This document shows positions 22,615-34,753 of a stretch of 64,000 nucleotides of DNA, piece by piece. Made by a program: the position numbers and the translations under genes. Source of the DNA: Ctenosaura bakeri (taxonomy: Eukaryota > Chordata > Lepidosauria > Squamata > Iguanidae); NCBI GenBank assembly GCA_948474755.1, contig CAOLHI010001471.1, positions 186,001 through 250,000 of the forward strand. The letters are read 5' to 3'. The notes under the pieces are model-generated. The model was not told the DNA's origin, searched no databases, and saw nothing but the letters and a program-made list of their open reading frames with translations. Numbering within the stretch: the stretch's first letter is position 1; each line of letters begins with the position of its first letter.

Positions 22615-22760
22615 CATTGTTGCTGTTAAATGCAGTCAAGTTGACTTCGACTTGTGGAGACTCTATGAATGAGAGACTTTGATGTCACTCTGCTATCAAC
22701 AGGCTTGCTCAGGTCTTACATACTCAAGACCATGGTTTTCTTGATTGAGTCCATCCATCT
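22615..22760 (-). mobile_element. SINE/BovB-type tail fragment
   Basis: ttgttgctgttaaatgcagt, then caagttgacttcgacttgtgg, is the reversed BovB-type tail (ccacaagtcgaagtcaacttg...aacaacaa). The following 100 bp resembles a SINE body but lacks a clear tRNA head. Confidence 0.45.
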
Positions 22761-23089
22761 GTAATATGAGGAGTGATAGCAGCCAAAGGGTTGAAACTGC
22801 AGGACCAAGGTGGGTAGGGCTTCCGTCACAGTTCCAAACTCACAAATCACATATTTGTTATTGAAAGAATCTGACGTTTAAAAGCATGAATGTGAGAGAA
22901 AAAGAAAGTTACAGACTGTCCCACCCCAATACACACAAAGTAAAATTTGCTTCTCTTTAAAGATGCTGTAAACTAGATTGAGTTATCAATATAGTTTCTG
23001 CACTTGACACCATACATTGCTAGTTGCATGCTTTGTCTTGATAGAAATGCTTGTATAAAATTCTCTAGTATTCAGTGGGGTTTCAAACT
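22761..23089. other. Unassigned sequence
   Basis: Nothing recognised. Confidence 0.5.
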
Positions 23090-23292
23090 ATGGGTGAATC
23101 CGCATGATTTGTAGTTTGGTAAAGTGATTAGAATTTTTCTGCAGCGAGAGTCAATTGTTCTAGCTCAGGGAAGTGGACCAGAGAATTGTAATAACCTCAC
23201 CAAACTACAAATCACAAGACACCATAGGATAAATCCATGGTAGTTCCAGCAGTATTAAAATTCCATAATTGAGCAGTGTGAATATACCAAAT
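23090..23292. mobile_element. Diverged foldback MITE related to family A
   Basis: gtgaatccgcatgatttgtagtttgg is mirrored by cctcaccaaactacaaatcac and gagcagtgtgaata. The centre retains ccagagaattgtaat. It is older than the other copies and has no target duplication. Confidence 0.5.
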
Positions 23293-24060
23293 GACAGATT
23301 TAATAAATGGAGAGGATAGGAGGCAAGCTGAACCAATCTCTCAGGGCCTGTGTTGTTCAGAATATATGCTGTTCCAACCCAGGTTGCTCTCCTCTGAATT
23401 ATATGAATCTACCCTGAGGACACCGCAAGGCACAAAGGCATACGGTGAGCCTCTCTGTAAACAAGTATGATACAGGCTTTCAACTCACAGCGGGGCATGA
23501 ATGGTATTCTGTACTAGATACAAAGTTCAGTGCAGAATGAGGAAGATTGGGATTGAACTCCTGGCCACCCTTGGCCTTCCTGTATCACTCTCTCTCTCAG
23601 CATCAGTCCCTTCATGAGCAAAATAGGAATGACAAGGACTATGACACACTGCACACCAAAAGTGCTATCTAAATGGCAGACAAGAAGACTTGTTTCCGGT
23701 GAAGTGAGCAAGAAACACAACATGATAAGAGTACTGCTCCGTCCTTTCAAATTCACGGCAATCCCAATTACTTTACTAGAGAGTCATCCACCGAGATTTC
23801 ACATAAACCCAAATAAGGCAGAAGATTCTCTATGTTATCTTCCATCTGTGCTTTCTAAAGTCTGGTTTCTTGTTTCTGAAACTGAACAGACATTTATTGT
23901 CACAAGAAACTTTACAGTATGATTTATTCATTGCCATTTTTCCCAGCTTTACTTTCCACAAAGGAACGCAAGGAATGCAAGAGTGGGGAGAGTGAAGCCC
24001 AACATCTTTTTTGGGGGGTGGGCTTCCCCTCCACAGCCATTTTTTCACTCAATAAAAGCC
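23293..24060. other. Unassigned sequence
   Basis: Open frames overlap on both strands at 23514-24048 without recognisable protein features. No repeat named. Confidence 0.5.
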
Positions 24061-24062
24061 AA

Positions 24063-24093
<31 letters not shown>
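24061..24093. repeat. (ACAT)n microsatellite
   Basis: About eight acat/cata units decaying into atatgcatgcatacg. Confidence 0.9.
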
Positions 24094-24094
<1 letters not shown>

Positions 24095-24589
24095 GCATGC
24101 ATACGTAATACATATACATTTCAATATTGATACTCCTTATATCACAAGATCATATTGTACAAATAGAACCATTTTAAGTGAATTAAAACAATTGAAAACA
24201 ATACACCTGATTTAAACAAGTTAAAAGCAAGATTTAAAAACTCAAAATGATTTCAACCATGTGCACAGACAGGTGTTGTTATGGGAGGCCAGAATTTTCT
24301 AGAAATCTACCTCAAAATGCTGCCAAGACTCTGGAAGTCATACCTGAAGTGACTTCTGGCTGCTTTTCGCCCACAAATCAAAGCAGTCCACCACAGAAGC
24401 TGAGAGGAAAAAACTATCCTCTGGCCCCATCACAGTTACCAACCCCTGTGCTGCCGGTTATATAAAAATCAAATTTCCCTTGATATGTTTAACTTTCTTT
24501 GAATCCAGTCACACTACAGACTTTCTCATTAATCCACTGCAACAAATATAAACTAAAAACAATCTGAATGGACACATAGTGCCCTACCG

Positions 24590-24870
24590 TTGTACACCCT
24601 CCAACTGTCCTGAATTGTCAGCTGTCCCAATTAAATCCTCTGCTGAGCCGATTTTACAATGCTGTGGTTTCTTTATCCTCTTCTTTTCCTTTCCCCCCTT
24701 CTCTTCAGCTTAGTTCAATTTCTTCAAACTGAGTTCAAAGTGCAGAAGTAATTTTTAATTCAATTAACTCAGCAGGGAGAAAAGTGGGAGGTATCATGTC
24801 CTTTCCTATAGACTCAAGCTAAAGCAAACTGCTGTAACCTCTCTTAGCTTCCGTGTTCCTCTTCATTATT
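24590..24870 (-). repeat. Unclassified dispersed repeat (family E), copy 1
   Basis: The reverse complement ends ggacagttggagggtgtaca and contains ctccctgctgagttaatt and ttgaactcagtttg. The same order of words occurs on the plus strand at 26160-26425, with about 65-70% similarity by eye. It has no inverted ends and no A-tail, so the class is unknown. Confidence 0.5.
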
Positions 24871-24982
24871 AACTTTTGCCATCTTGACTACACACTAATG
24901 TTGTTTGGGCACAGGTGTCCTGGGTTTCATCTGTGAAATGTAAAAAAGTACGCCTTTGCCTTGCCCCAAGGGTAACAACCTG

Positions 24983-25178
24983 TGTTGTTGTTATTGTGTG
25001 TCTTTAAGTCATTTCTGACTTATGGCAACCCTAAGGTGAAGCTATCACTGGGTTTTCTGGGGTTGAGAGTATGTGAAGCATCTAAGGTCACCTAGTGGGT
25101 TTCCATGGCTGAATAGGGAATAGGGAAACCCTGGTCTCCAATGTTATAGTCCAAACCATTACACCATGTTGGCTCCCT
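24983..25178 (-). mobile_element. Sauria-type SINE (tRNA head, BovB tail)
   Basis: Reversed tail gttgttgttattgtgtgtct, followed by catttctgacttatggcaacc. The body reads gggttttctggggttgagag and gtgggtttccatggctgaat. The head at the right end reads attacaccatgttggctc, the reverse of gagccaacatggtgtaat. Nearly complete. Confidence 0.9.
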
Positions 25179-25843
25179 AACAACCTCTCATTGAAACACA
25201 AAGTTCTGGATCCTAGCATTTACTGAGAAATAATTGTCAGTGTGGATCTGAACCCTAAATTGAGCAGTTGAAGCTCATTTTAATGAAGCCTTTTCTAGAT
25301 TTTAAACCTTAATCCAATTTTACAAACTTTGTCATATGTAAGTTTTACAACAACTGTGTGTCTAAGCAGCAGGATGCAGGAGATAAATCTATCTTAACAC
25401 AACAGATGCAGAATTAGCTTTGAAAGGCTAATCAGTGCACTCCCTGCAGCATTCTCATTCAGCTGCTTATTACTTCACTAAACTGGAATTTACTTCACAT
25501 CTGCAATTTACTTCCAGATGTAAGGGCTGCCCATTCCCATAGGGTGAGAGCATCATGACTTTTTACACTATAAATAAATGACAGATCATGGAAGAGGTTC
25601 TCAAACTGTCATAGTAGGCTTCCCCAAATCAATGAAACTCTTGAAATATCTGCAGCTGTTAAGGCTTGGTTTTAAATAAAATAAAAAGGAGACACAAGAA
25701 AGCTGAAAAAAAAGCAAAAAAAAGCACTTAACAGCCATGTAACAGCCACATATAAGTAATATATGGTAGCTCATCTCGTGCTAAAACAGCACAACTATTT
25801 TGCTTTAATACAGCCAGGTGCAAGGCCCTTGTAAATAAAGTTA
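25179..25843. other. Unassigned sequence
   Basis: No repeat or exon recognised. Confidence 0.5.
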
Positions 25844-26028
25844 TGTTGTTGTTGCCGTGTGGCTTCAAGCTGTGTCTGACTTATGGCAACCCTAAGATGA
25901 ACCTATAATGGGGTTTTCTGTGACTGAAAGTGTGTGATGTGCCTAAGGTCACTCAGTGGGTTTCCCCTGCAGCGTGGAATCAAATCTGGTCTCTGTTCTG
26001 CAGGATCCAGTGCACCACACTGACTCTC
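25844..26028 (-). mobile_element. Sauria-type SINE
   Basis: The tail tgttgttgttgccgtgtggc begins the element on the plus strand. The body has tgacttatggcaaccctaag, ggggttttctgtgactg and aggtcactcagtgggtttc. The head is shortened or diverged near cagtgcaccacactg. Confidence 0.85.
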
Positions 26029-26159
26029 AAACAATTTTATGGGTCTGTGAAATGAAAACAAAATTAGTCATGTGGTTTTTATCATCCAATATTTCACAGA
26101 TGAAAACTGGGACACATGTAGCCAAGCAACATCAGAGTGTGGTCAAGAGGGTAACACAC

Positions 26160-26428
26160 AAGCTAGGAGACACTGCAGCAGATTGCCTTTGCCTAAATTG
26201 ACTGGGAAGGGCAAGATTCTGCACGTTTCTCTCCTCTTTCTCCTGCTGAGTTTATTCAGTAAAAACTCAGTTTGTGGCAACTGTAGTAAGCTGAGGACAA
26301 CAGGAGGAAGATGGTAGAGGAGAGAGAAACTGGGACATTTTAAAATCATCTGAAAAACTGGGGTAACAAGAGATTAAATGGGACCATCTCTGTCAAATTT
26401 GGACAATTGGAGGGTATGGTGACTTGAT
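26160..26428 (+). repeat. Unclassified dispersed repeat (family E), copy 2
   Basis: Plus-strand counterpart of 24590-24870. Shared words are tctcctgctgagttta, aaaactcagtttg, gattaaatgggac and ggacaattggagggta. It has no A-tail or inverted ends. Confidence 0.5.
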
Positions 26429-26945
26429 GCTAAGAGCATCAGCTATGTTGCCTTTCACAATTCAGGTTTTGCATTTTTGTTGGCACCACACTAGACCTTC
26501 GCAGTATGTCTAATATTTTTCTGAGAAAGGCTGCCTAGGCAGGAGACACCAGTAACAGGAAGATGTCAATGTTAGTGAAGTAGGCAATATGCCTTTTCTA
26601 TCATGGAAATCTACTGACCTATGTATCGTCTATTGGAACTTAATTGATGGAACTGACCTCTAGCAGTATGCAGAGTTTGGAAAGCATAGATAAATGCAAA
26701 TGCTTCTTTCACTACCAGAGAGGAGTTGAATTGTCATTATTTAGAAATAATTTGTTGCTTTATTTATTTGCCTGCAGGCAAATTAATTGGTTTTGTTACT
26801 TGTTCAGTTTAAGAGGAGAGTAAATTACATTGTTTGCCATTTTATTATCATTAAATCAGTACTTCTTGGGCTGGAGGTAGAAGGTTTTTATGTCTCCTTA
26901 CTTTAATTATACCAGTTAACTAGGCTGTTTAGGAAAAGAGGGAGA
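26429..26945. other. Unassigned sequence
   Basis: Nothing recognised. Confidence 0.5.
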
Positions 26946-27090
26946 CTGTACTACAGGCAGATTGATTCAGTGAAGGAAACCATGGCCCTGAGTTTGCAAG
27001 AACTGAGCAGGGCAGCTGATGATCTGGGATGTCTCTCATTCACAGGAGCGCTGCAAGTCAACTTGATGCCACCTAAACAACAAAGCTAGG
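26946..27090 (+). mobile_element. BovB LINE 3'-end fragment
   Basis: The frame reads RQIDSVKETMALSLQELSRA, then AADDLGCLSFTGA, matching the last part of BovB ORF2. The text then runs into gatgccacctaaacaacaaa, the BovB 3' end shared with the SINE tails. Confidence 0.75.
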
Positions 27091-28029
27091 TTGCTTTTGC
27101 TGTATCCATTGTTTGCCTTTAAGCAAAGTTCAAGTCATGTCCAGCCCAGGACCCTCCTCTCTGCTTACATTCCGACCAGTTCAAAATAATACTGTAGAGA
27201 AATGGGATGTGAAACGCAGTGTGAGGAGTGGGTCAGGACACTGCTTAAAACAACAGTGAAGGCTTGCTTAAAGGGAAGGAATGGATGACCTCTTCCTCGC
27301 CAGCCCAGCCACCTCATATGATTAAAATATGAGAACACAAGGACCTCTCATTAAAAGACAATTCTCTCTCATAATAAAATAATGAGTAAAACACAAAAAT
27401 ATGTGTTACTTAGTTGCCTTCCCAAGGAATGGCTTAGAGGAAATTGCATTAGTTTTTTGTTAACGAAACTGACTTATGGCCTCATTAGCAATAAAAGTAA
27501 TTCACTAAAGAGAACACCATCATCTGCAATATGTTATTCCCATGCTCAGCTACCAATTCACCACTCCAGCCAGGCAATCCATAAAGCTGCATTTGAATTG
27601 GCCATTTTAAAGTTTTGGAAGGAAGCACAGCCCAATCCTGGAGCAGTAACACCTTGAAAGGGAAGAACAGGTTAAAGTATCATTCGAATACTGCACATGA
27701 CTATTCTGTTTCTTCCTTTAGAGGTCAACTGATGTTCAGGGGTCAAAGAGCAACAAAGTAAGGCCATGCAGAATTATGGAAGTAGTATTCATGCAATGCA
27801 GTTGTGGGCAAAAAAGCAAAGAATACTGCAAAAGTCTGTGCTATTTTTCTCTATGGGGTAGGATAGGGCAGGCTGAGATGTACAGTAAAACAACAGTAAA
27901 TTCAGTGACTTCTTTAAATTCTTCCTCAAAACAAAGATGGAAAGAGTATTTGAAAATATATATATATATAAAATTAACATTGCTTAAGTGTCTAGAAAGC
28001 CTAGACCAATGAGAACTTTCACAGTTTAG
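27091..28029. other. Unassigned sequence
   Basis: No repeat or exon recognised. A short (TA)n run is at 27957-27971. Confidence 0.5.
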
Positions 28030-28245
28030 GACTCTGCACAAAATTTGCAACCGGAGAATTTCCTGCATTTTTTGTGCAGGAAACAAGGTTTTCTAGACAT
28101 ATCTGCAAGAAATATTATTTTCTGAGCAGAAAATGTTGTTTCCTGCAAGGGATAATGCTGTTTTCTGCATGAAAGAAGCACTTTTGAATTTTGTGCAAAA
28201 TAAGTCCTGAACTTTGATTAGCCTTCAAAAACTATTTCAAAAGTG
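28030..28245. mobile_element. Foldback repeat (family D)
   Basis: It begins ctctgcacaaaatttgcaac and closes gaattttgtgcaaaataagtcc. The interior repeats tgtgcaggaaac, ctgagcagaaaatg and gctgttttctgcatg. The right border words aataagtcctgaac match the copy at 11310-11690. Confidence 0.5.
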
Positions 28246-28429
28246 GTTTTCAAAGATTTTCTAATGGTGAGAAGAAAACACAGGCAAATGAGTGCCTATA
28301 TTTATGGAACTGAGCTGGGCCATCTGCTAGTAAAGGCAAGGTTCCTAAATATTCTGGGGACACTGTAGACATGCATAAGAAAACACAGTTGGAAATTGAG
28401 CTTTCTCCATGTACTCTATAAATCAGTTT

Positions 28430-28918
28430 CTGGCATAGCTAGGGGGTGGTGGGGTGGTCTGCTCCAGGTGACATTTTTTGGGGGGTGCCACCATGGCATT
28501 CCCAAATCAAATGGAACCTGCCTCCATAGTCTACCAACATTCCCCTTGGTATGTGCCAGCCTGCTGCTTCCACAAGAGGCATATGGCTCCTGGAGTGAAC
28601 CAAGTCAGAATGCCTAGAGAGGGCACATGGAGGGGGCAGAGGGAGGACACGTCAGCCTTTTTCCTCCTTACTGCTGTTGGCGAAGCTGCTGAGGTGAGCC
28701 AAGAGGGCTTCCATTCCCATTGCAGCCGCCATCCCAGAGCAAAGGACAAAGTGTCTGGCTGCCTGTTCACTTTTCCCCTGCCCCCTCATTAGTATTAATG
28801 AGCTGGCTTCTTTCTCCACCCCCTTAGTGCTGTTCCCACTACCACATGCAGTCATTTCATTTTTAAAGCCATCTCTATTATATTGAGAGGGGATGCAAAA
28901 TCTCTAGCTATGCCACTG
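28430..28918. mobile_element. TIR element, probably non-autonomous hAT
   Basis: The left end tggcatagctaggggg and the right end tctctagctatgccactg are inverted repeats about 490 bp apart. The terminal sequence resembles the CAGTGGCGTAGC start known for some hAT families. The interior is GC-richer and non-coding. Open frames on both strands are artefacts. No 8-bp duplication was confirmed. Confidence 0.55.
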
Positions 28919-29120
28919 CTGAGTATCAGTCAAAAAAGAAGAATGGAAAATGAGAGGTGAAATAGAGAAAGAGCTGCTTTGTGCCTCTAACACCTGATAG
29001 TATCTTAGGGGAAGTCCCAGACCACTGGTACCACAAACCAGACCATTCCTTTTATTGCATAGTAGGGCAGCATATGGTCTGTGGTCTACATGTGACCTCA
29101 ATACATTTTTGCAACATGGT

Positions 29121-29275
29121 TAAAACATGGTGTGGTATAGTGGTTGGAGTGCTGCACTAGGACCTAGGGAGAACAGGGTTCAAATTCCTGCTCAGGGCTC
29201 AAGTTTCCAGGCTGCAACCAGGCTGCTCCTGTAAGTGTGATAAGGATAACCAATATGTCACATGGCTGTCAGGAA
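29121..29275 (+). mobile_element. Sauria-type SINE, partial
   Basis: The head acatggtgtggtatagtggt, with A- and B-box-like parts gtggttggagtg and gttcaaattcc, is followed by a diverged body. No BovB tail. Confidence 0.65.
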
Positions 29276-29317
29276 GACATGAATCTTCTCATCCTATTTT
29301 CTTCTAAGCATCAATGA

Positions 29318-29530
29318 TGAGCTGACATGGTGTAGTGGTATGTCTGTTGTTTTATGACTCCAAGAGACTTCAGTTTGAATCCCCACTGAGCATGGAAAAG
29401 TCAGTCTCTCAATTCGAGAGGAAGACAATGGCAAACCCCTTCTGAACCAATCTTTCTAAGAAAGCCTCATGATAGGTTCACATTAGAACTGCAATAAATT
29501 AGAAATGATTTGAAGGCAGAAAAAAACACA
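29318..29530 (+). mobile_element. Sauria-type SINE
   Basis: Runs from gagctgacatggtgtagtgg through gtttgaatccccactgagc and gaggaagacaatggcaaacc to attagaaatgatttgaaggc and an A-rich end. Complete but diverged. Confidence 0.85.
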
Positions 29531-29689
29531 AAACCAACATCATTGGGCTTGAGGAAATGTGGTCTCCTGTAAGCCAAGATGCTTTTGTTTGCAAAAAAAA
29601 AAAGACTTTAAAGTAAACAGAAAGCATCATTTTTTGGCAGGAGGCACGGGGGATGAAAAATTGCCACTGGTGCACTCTGAAACAAGAGA

Positions 29690-29905
29690 GCCAGTGTTGT
29701 GTAGTGGTTTGACTCTCAGAGTCCCAGACAACTCTACGAACTCTTGGAGTGAATCCTTCTCAGCTATGGAAACTCATTGAGTGAGCTTGGGCAAGTTACA
29801 CTTTCTCAGCCTTAGAGGAAGGCAATGGTAAACTTCCTCTGAATAAATATTGCCAAGAAAACCCTGTGAAAGGGTTACCATGTTAGAGCCAATGTGAAGG
29901 CTTCC
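29690..29905 (+). mobile_element. Sauria-type SINE
   Basis: Runs from gagccagtgttgtgtagtgg through cagctatggaaactcattg, gaaggcaatggtaaacttcc and gccaagaaaaccctgtgaaa to gccaatgtgaaggc. This is the third SINE copy in the same orientation within 800 bp. Confidence 0.85.
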
Positions 29906-29962
29906 ACCACTCCTAGGAAACAATACTTCTCTGTCTTACATTGTAACACTGTTATTATAAAC

Positions 29963-30080
29963 CCAGGGCTGGGGAACATGTTCTGTTCCAGATGTTATTA
30001 GACTTTGCCATTGGCTTTGCTAGATAGGACTGATGGGAGGTACAGTCCAACAACATCTGGAGAACTACATATTCTTCATC
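29963..30080. mobile_element. Foldback MITE (family C)
   Basis: ccagatgttattagac is mirrored by gtccaacaacatctgg at 30045-30060 around ggactgatgggaggta. The outer context cagggctggggaacatg is typical of this squamate palindrome. Confidence 0.7.
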
Positions 30081-31150
30081 TATGGTTTAATCTAAAGATA
30101 TTGGGAATGGCTTCTGGAAAGTGTCTCCCACAAATTCTTTAATCCTGTACCATACCAGAGTCCTAGGACCTGGGATTATAGCCTTTGAGAGAAGGCATTG
30201 CTCGTCTCTTCTAGAGGGTTTCTGAAATCCCAGAAACTAGAACTGTAATGCTCTGCCAGTCTGGGCTAACATAAATGGACATTGCTTTGACTCACTATGA
30301 AGCATCTTCCAACATATCCTTATTATACTAGTAAGTGATGTTATGACAGATCAATCTCTATGTTCAAAGAAATAATGAGTGTCTGCAGGATGTATGGATT
30401 GATCCAGTTTAGTGAGCTAGAAAACTTTATGGGTTCATTAATACAACGAGGGATACAAAACACAGTGCCTGCTCATGCACTGGAACACTATTAAGACCAC
30501 ACTGACCATACCAACAGTATGCAATGTTAACAAGCCCTCTGGATTACTTTCTCTGTTTCTGAATGTGTGAATAACATTAGCCAATCAAAAGAAAATTGTG
30601 TGAGAGCTGATGGAAAACCTCAGTTGGGAAAAAGAAAAAGAAAAACCCAACAGTGTTATTGTTTTCATATTCTAGCAGCACCAGCTGTTAGTTTCATCAG
30701 CATTCCAACATGGAAAAGAGGAATAGGGGGTAAAATTTAATTGCAACATACATTTACACTGCAGTGGACCTAAGCTACTAAAAATACCAGGTAACAACTG
30801 AGGATGGCAGAGTTAAACACCAGGTCAGAGAAACAAAGCTTTCAGTTCTGTACAACTGAAGTGTAAGAATATGTGGAAAAGAGCTGCAATGGCAATTTAT
30901 GAAAAATACATTTAATATGCAGGAGCACTCTTATTCAGGAGAGCAAATGCCATATGTTCTATATATATTCATCACTTACTAGTATAATAAGCAACTCTAC
31001 TAACAATAACAGAAACAACCGTCCTGTAATGAAAGCTAGGCATATACACAGATTAAAACCAGCCATCATTGTAAATGTCAAAAAAGTAGGAAAATCTTAG
31101 CCAATGCTATTTAAGATTCATAAACATGAAATACAACATCCTGTAGCTTT
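30081..31150. other. Unassigned sequence
   Basis: No exon or repeat recognised. Confidence 0.5.
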
Positions 31151-31154
31151 GGTT

Positions 31155-31235
31155 TCTTGTATTGGCAGGAGGCAGGACTAAATGGTCTTTGAAAATCCCT
31201 TCTAAATCTAAGATCATATGATACTATGTTCTGAA
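31155..31235 (+). mobile_element. CR1 LINE 3' terminus
   Basis: Short terminal fragment: gcaggaggcaggactaaatg, then ccttctaaatctaagatcat and a degenerate octamer end. Confidence 0.6.
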
Positions 31236-32189
31236 CACCCAGATACACTAATTAGTCCTATGACAACAGAATCATAGCACCAGTTTTCTTTCTTCACTGT
31301 TCATATACATACTTCAAGAAGATCAAATTTCTAGAGTTCTAATTGCATCTGACATGCTGTAGGACAGTATATATAGTCAACAGTGTCAAGTGAAAGATAT
31401 TTATTCTGGACAGGATTGCTTCTGCTTGCAGAGTGGAAGTTGCAACGTTTCAATACAATCCTTCCACTATCTCTTCCAGAAACAAGTTCCAGCACAGAAA
31501 ATCAGCCCTTCAGAGGAGGGGGGACTAGCCATGTTGGAAAGAAAAAAAATACCCTAGGGAAAAAGTTGTATCCTCTGTGTCTCTGGGCCCTTAAAAAGTT
31601 GACTGAGATAGTGAGAAGATTCAATTGATACAGGAGCCAATCTATCTAGGCTTTGCCACATATTGCACCCCACTCCCACCAATGCTCAAAACTGAACTCC
31701 ATTATAACTGGGGTAAGTCACTTTCAGTGTTTAAGGGGAAGGAAGCACCTTTTGGGTGTCAATCTTGGGGAAAAAATATAGGTAGCAGTGGGAAAGACCC
31801 TGAGGGCCTGCAAAAACAGGGGGTGGATGCAACTCACAGGGGCACTGTTTGCAAGCCACAGGACTGATCATCCCTGAGTTACTGCTTCTTGCCTCAAGGT
31901 GCCTAGCCTTGCCTTTGGGTCAGAAGAATGTGGCAGTGATACTGTATACCTGCAGTATGAAAGTAAGAAGGATTTATACATAGCCCCTGAAATGTCAGTT
32001 TCACTTCATATTTTTGTAGGTATTTGTGGACACTATATAATGGTTAGAATTCTGAACTGGAACCCAGGAGATGAAACTCATTGGATGCCCCTGAGCTAGC
32101 CACTTTATTTTAATTTATCCTTAACTACCTCTCAGGGCTGTTGTGAGGATAATATGAGAAGGAAGGAATTAACATACATTACCTTGTGC
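31236..32189. other. Unassigned sequence, possible old SINE near 32040-32170
   Basis: Around 32040-32170, ctgaactggaacccaggaga and ctctcagggctgttgtgagg resemble an old tRNA-derived SINE. The rest is unrecognised. Confidence 0.35.
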
Positions 32190-32290
32190 GATATACACAC
32201 ACACACACACATATATACACACACACATATACATACATACATACATATATATATACCACACACACACAATATATATATATACACACGCAA
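32190..32290. repeat. Compound (AC)n/(AT)n/(ACAT)n microsatellite
   Basis: About 100 bp of alternating ac, at and acat units, with several phase changes. Confidence 0.9.
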
Positions 32291-32534
32291 CTGACTAGAA
32301 ATACATTCACTTCTCTAGAACCTTTATTCTAATATTAGCCACATTCCAGTTTTCTGTGGAGACCATTTAAAAATGCAGGCACCTTCAGAACACAAGCCTC
32401 CATCCTGTAGTGGTAGGGTCCAAAGAAATCTTTATCACTTGCTCCAGTTGAGTGTGTAAGCCAGCTAATTCTAACCACTTTTACAAGAAAAGAAAGCCAG
32501 TAATTTCTAAAATTGAAGCCATAAAGCAAAGGCA

Positions 32535-32605
32535 GGCAATCTAGCACACACCAAATGTTTTGGACTCCAGTTCCCATCAGTCCTCACAGTCTCTTGGCAT
32601 TGGAC
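32535..32605. mobile_element. Foldback MITE half (family C)
   Basis: caaatgttttggactccagt, then tcccatcagtcctcac, matches one arm of the family-C palindrome. The other arm is weak. Confidence 0.5.
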
Positions 32606-33959
32606 CTTGTCAGCGGGGCCAATGGCAAGAGATTGTGTGAGTTGATCAAAATATCTGGAAGGCATCAGCTTGCTTTCCCTTTGAGAACATAATAAAATGT
32701 TATAAATAAATAAAAGGAACAAGCAGAATTATGAGAAGTCAAGCATGCTTCTTCAAAAATCAGGCATGTGTTTATGTCATTTCAGCTACTATCAGTTTTT
32801 TCTTCCTTAAAGTCAATAAGCTGGGTGAGTATGGACTGGATAGATACCAGAGGTCTTTTTGCTTGGAAATTTTAAGCTAAAAGTAATTCACCAGGGGTTG
32901 GCAATCGCTCTCAGGATGCAGCATAATGTCAAGTTAGAAAATCTGATTGTTGATAACGGCAGCCTCAACAGCACCACCATAATGAGATATTTTTCTGTTC
33001 CGGAGGAGGGGGGTAAAATTGAACTATCTAGCTTTATTCTTATGCTCCCATTGCCCCAAACAAGCCATCTAGTACCTTAAAGAATATTGATGTAGAAGAT
33101 TACTCTACGGAAGTTCAGACATATTAGACCAAAAGTCCTTTATGCTTATGACATTACGAGATGTATCTGTGTTTGGATGCTGCAGGGGAAAGGTGCACGT
33201 TGTTATGGCTAACACAGGAGGCACCTGTTTAGAGATAAAATGCCTCAGGATCTTTTCCTTCTCTTGAGTCAATTGCAAACTCTCGTTCAACCCAGATTGA
33301 CTGCCTGAATAAAAGACTAGCTTTAGGCAAAAATAAGGTCTGCAAACTAGAATCAGTTCATTTCAGATATAGCAAGCTATTCATCTGAGAAGGATTTGCT
33401 AACTTCTGAAACAAATGCGCTTATATCTCAAAATATAGAGAATGAAGAAACATTTAACCACATCAACTCAGCCTGTAACAGTCTCATCTGAATACGTTAT
33501 CACACCAAGACAGCAGTGAGGGGGGAAAAAGTTGTATCCCAGAATTAGATTATCATAGAAGACTGGGCTCTCAACCGTTTATTCTTAGGAATTTAGATAA
33601 TTTTTAAACTCTGCACTGATCTTTTGTTATACCGAGACCTCCAGCCTGCCTTCCTGCTGTTTTTCCTAAAGAGGCAACATGCTTCTTTACGACCCAGATT
33701 GACTTCTCTCTTGGATCATCTAATGCTCTGAAACAGGAATTGCTATTAAAGTTTCTCTATGTTGAGAGACCCTAGCAGTCTTTGGGAAGGAAAGACCAAA
33801 CTCCAGCTGAAGAATGGAAGAATAACTAGGGATGTTGCTTTGAGTCAATTCTGTTTATCTGGTAGGAATAATCTCTGGTTCCAAGACATTCTGAAATCAA
33901 TGCTTTTGCATCATTTAGGTAAAATTACTACTGATAAAGCTCTATTGGACTAGGGGGCA
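32606..33959. other. Unassigned sequence
   Basis: No exon or repeat recognised. Confidence 0.5.
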
Positions 33960-33989
33960 AACTATTTAGAAGACTGCATTTTTCCTTAG

Positions 33990-34204
33990 AATCCTGTCTT
34001 AGTTTAAAGATCTTCAGTGATTCTCTTTCTAGTCCTGGTACTTTTAGAGGTGGATTTAGTGAAGATGCAAGAGAAAGTTTTCTCTTTGGCTTCTCCCAGG
34101 CTCTGGAACTCCCTCCCAAGGGCAGCTAGAAGTTGGTCATCTCTGTGTTGTTCTTTCACTAGAAGGATAAATACTTTTGATTCAGATAAATCTTTGGCAT
34201 TGAG
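33990..34204 (+). mobile_element. L2-like LINE ORF2 end
   Basis: The frame from about 34060 reads KVFSLASPRLWNSLPRAARS, the terminal block of L2/CR1-group ORF2. It is joined directly to a CR1 fragment at about 34205. Confidence 0.6.
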
Positions 34205-34753
34205 AATCATAAAATCATACAGTTGACAGGAGGATGCTCTGCTCTGGTCAGACCCCAACTGGAATACTGGGTCCAGTTCTGGGCATCACTTCAGGAAGGA
34301 TATTGACAAGCTGGAACATGTCCAGAGGAGGATGACCAAAATGATAAAAAACCTGGAAACCATGCCCTGTGAGGAGTAGTTTAGGGAGCTGCAAAAGAGA
34401 ACATTAAGAGGTGGCATGATACCAGTTTTTAAATATTTGAAGGACTGTCATATGGAGGATGGAACAAGCCTGTTTTCTGCTGCTCCAGAGACTAAGACAC
34501 AGAGCAATAGCTTCAAACATCAGAAAAAGAGATTTTATCTAAAATTTAGGAAGAATTTCCTGCCAATAAAAGCAATTTGACAGTGGAATACGCTGCCTCA
34601 GAATGTGGTGGAATCAGCTTCTTTAGAGATTTTTAAACAGAGGCTGAATAACCATATCTTGGAAATGCTCTGATTGCACATTCCTGCACAGCAAGGGTTT
34701 GGACTTGATGACCCTTGCAGTATCTTCCAACTCTGTGATTCTATGATTCTATT
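34205..34753 (+). mobile_element. CR1 LINE 3' part
   Basis: Equivalents of VRPQLEYWVQFWA (34250-34285), KDIDKLEHVQRRMTKMIKNL (34295-34355) and the downstream ORF end. The 3' terminus tctgtgattctatgattcta is at 34733-34752. Several stops. Confidence 0.85.

Noticed and set aside
27382..27657. 91-codon plus-strand frame
   Set aside because: No recognisable domain and no splice context. Its length is expected by chance in 64 kb.
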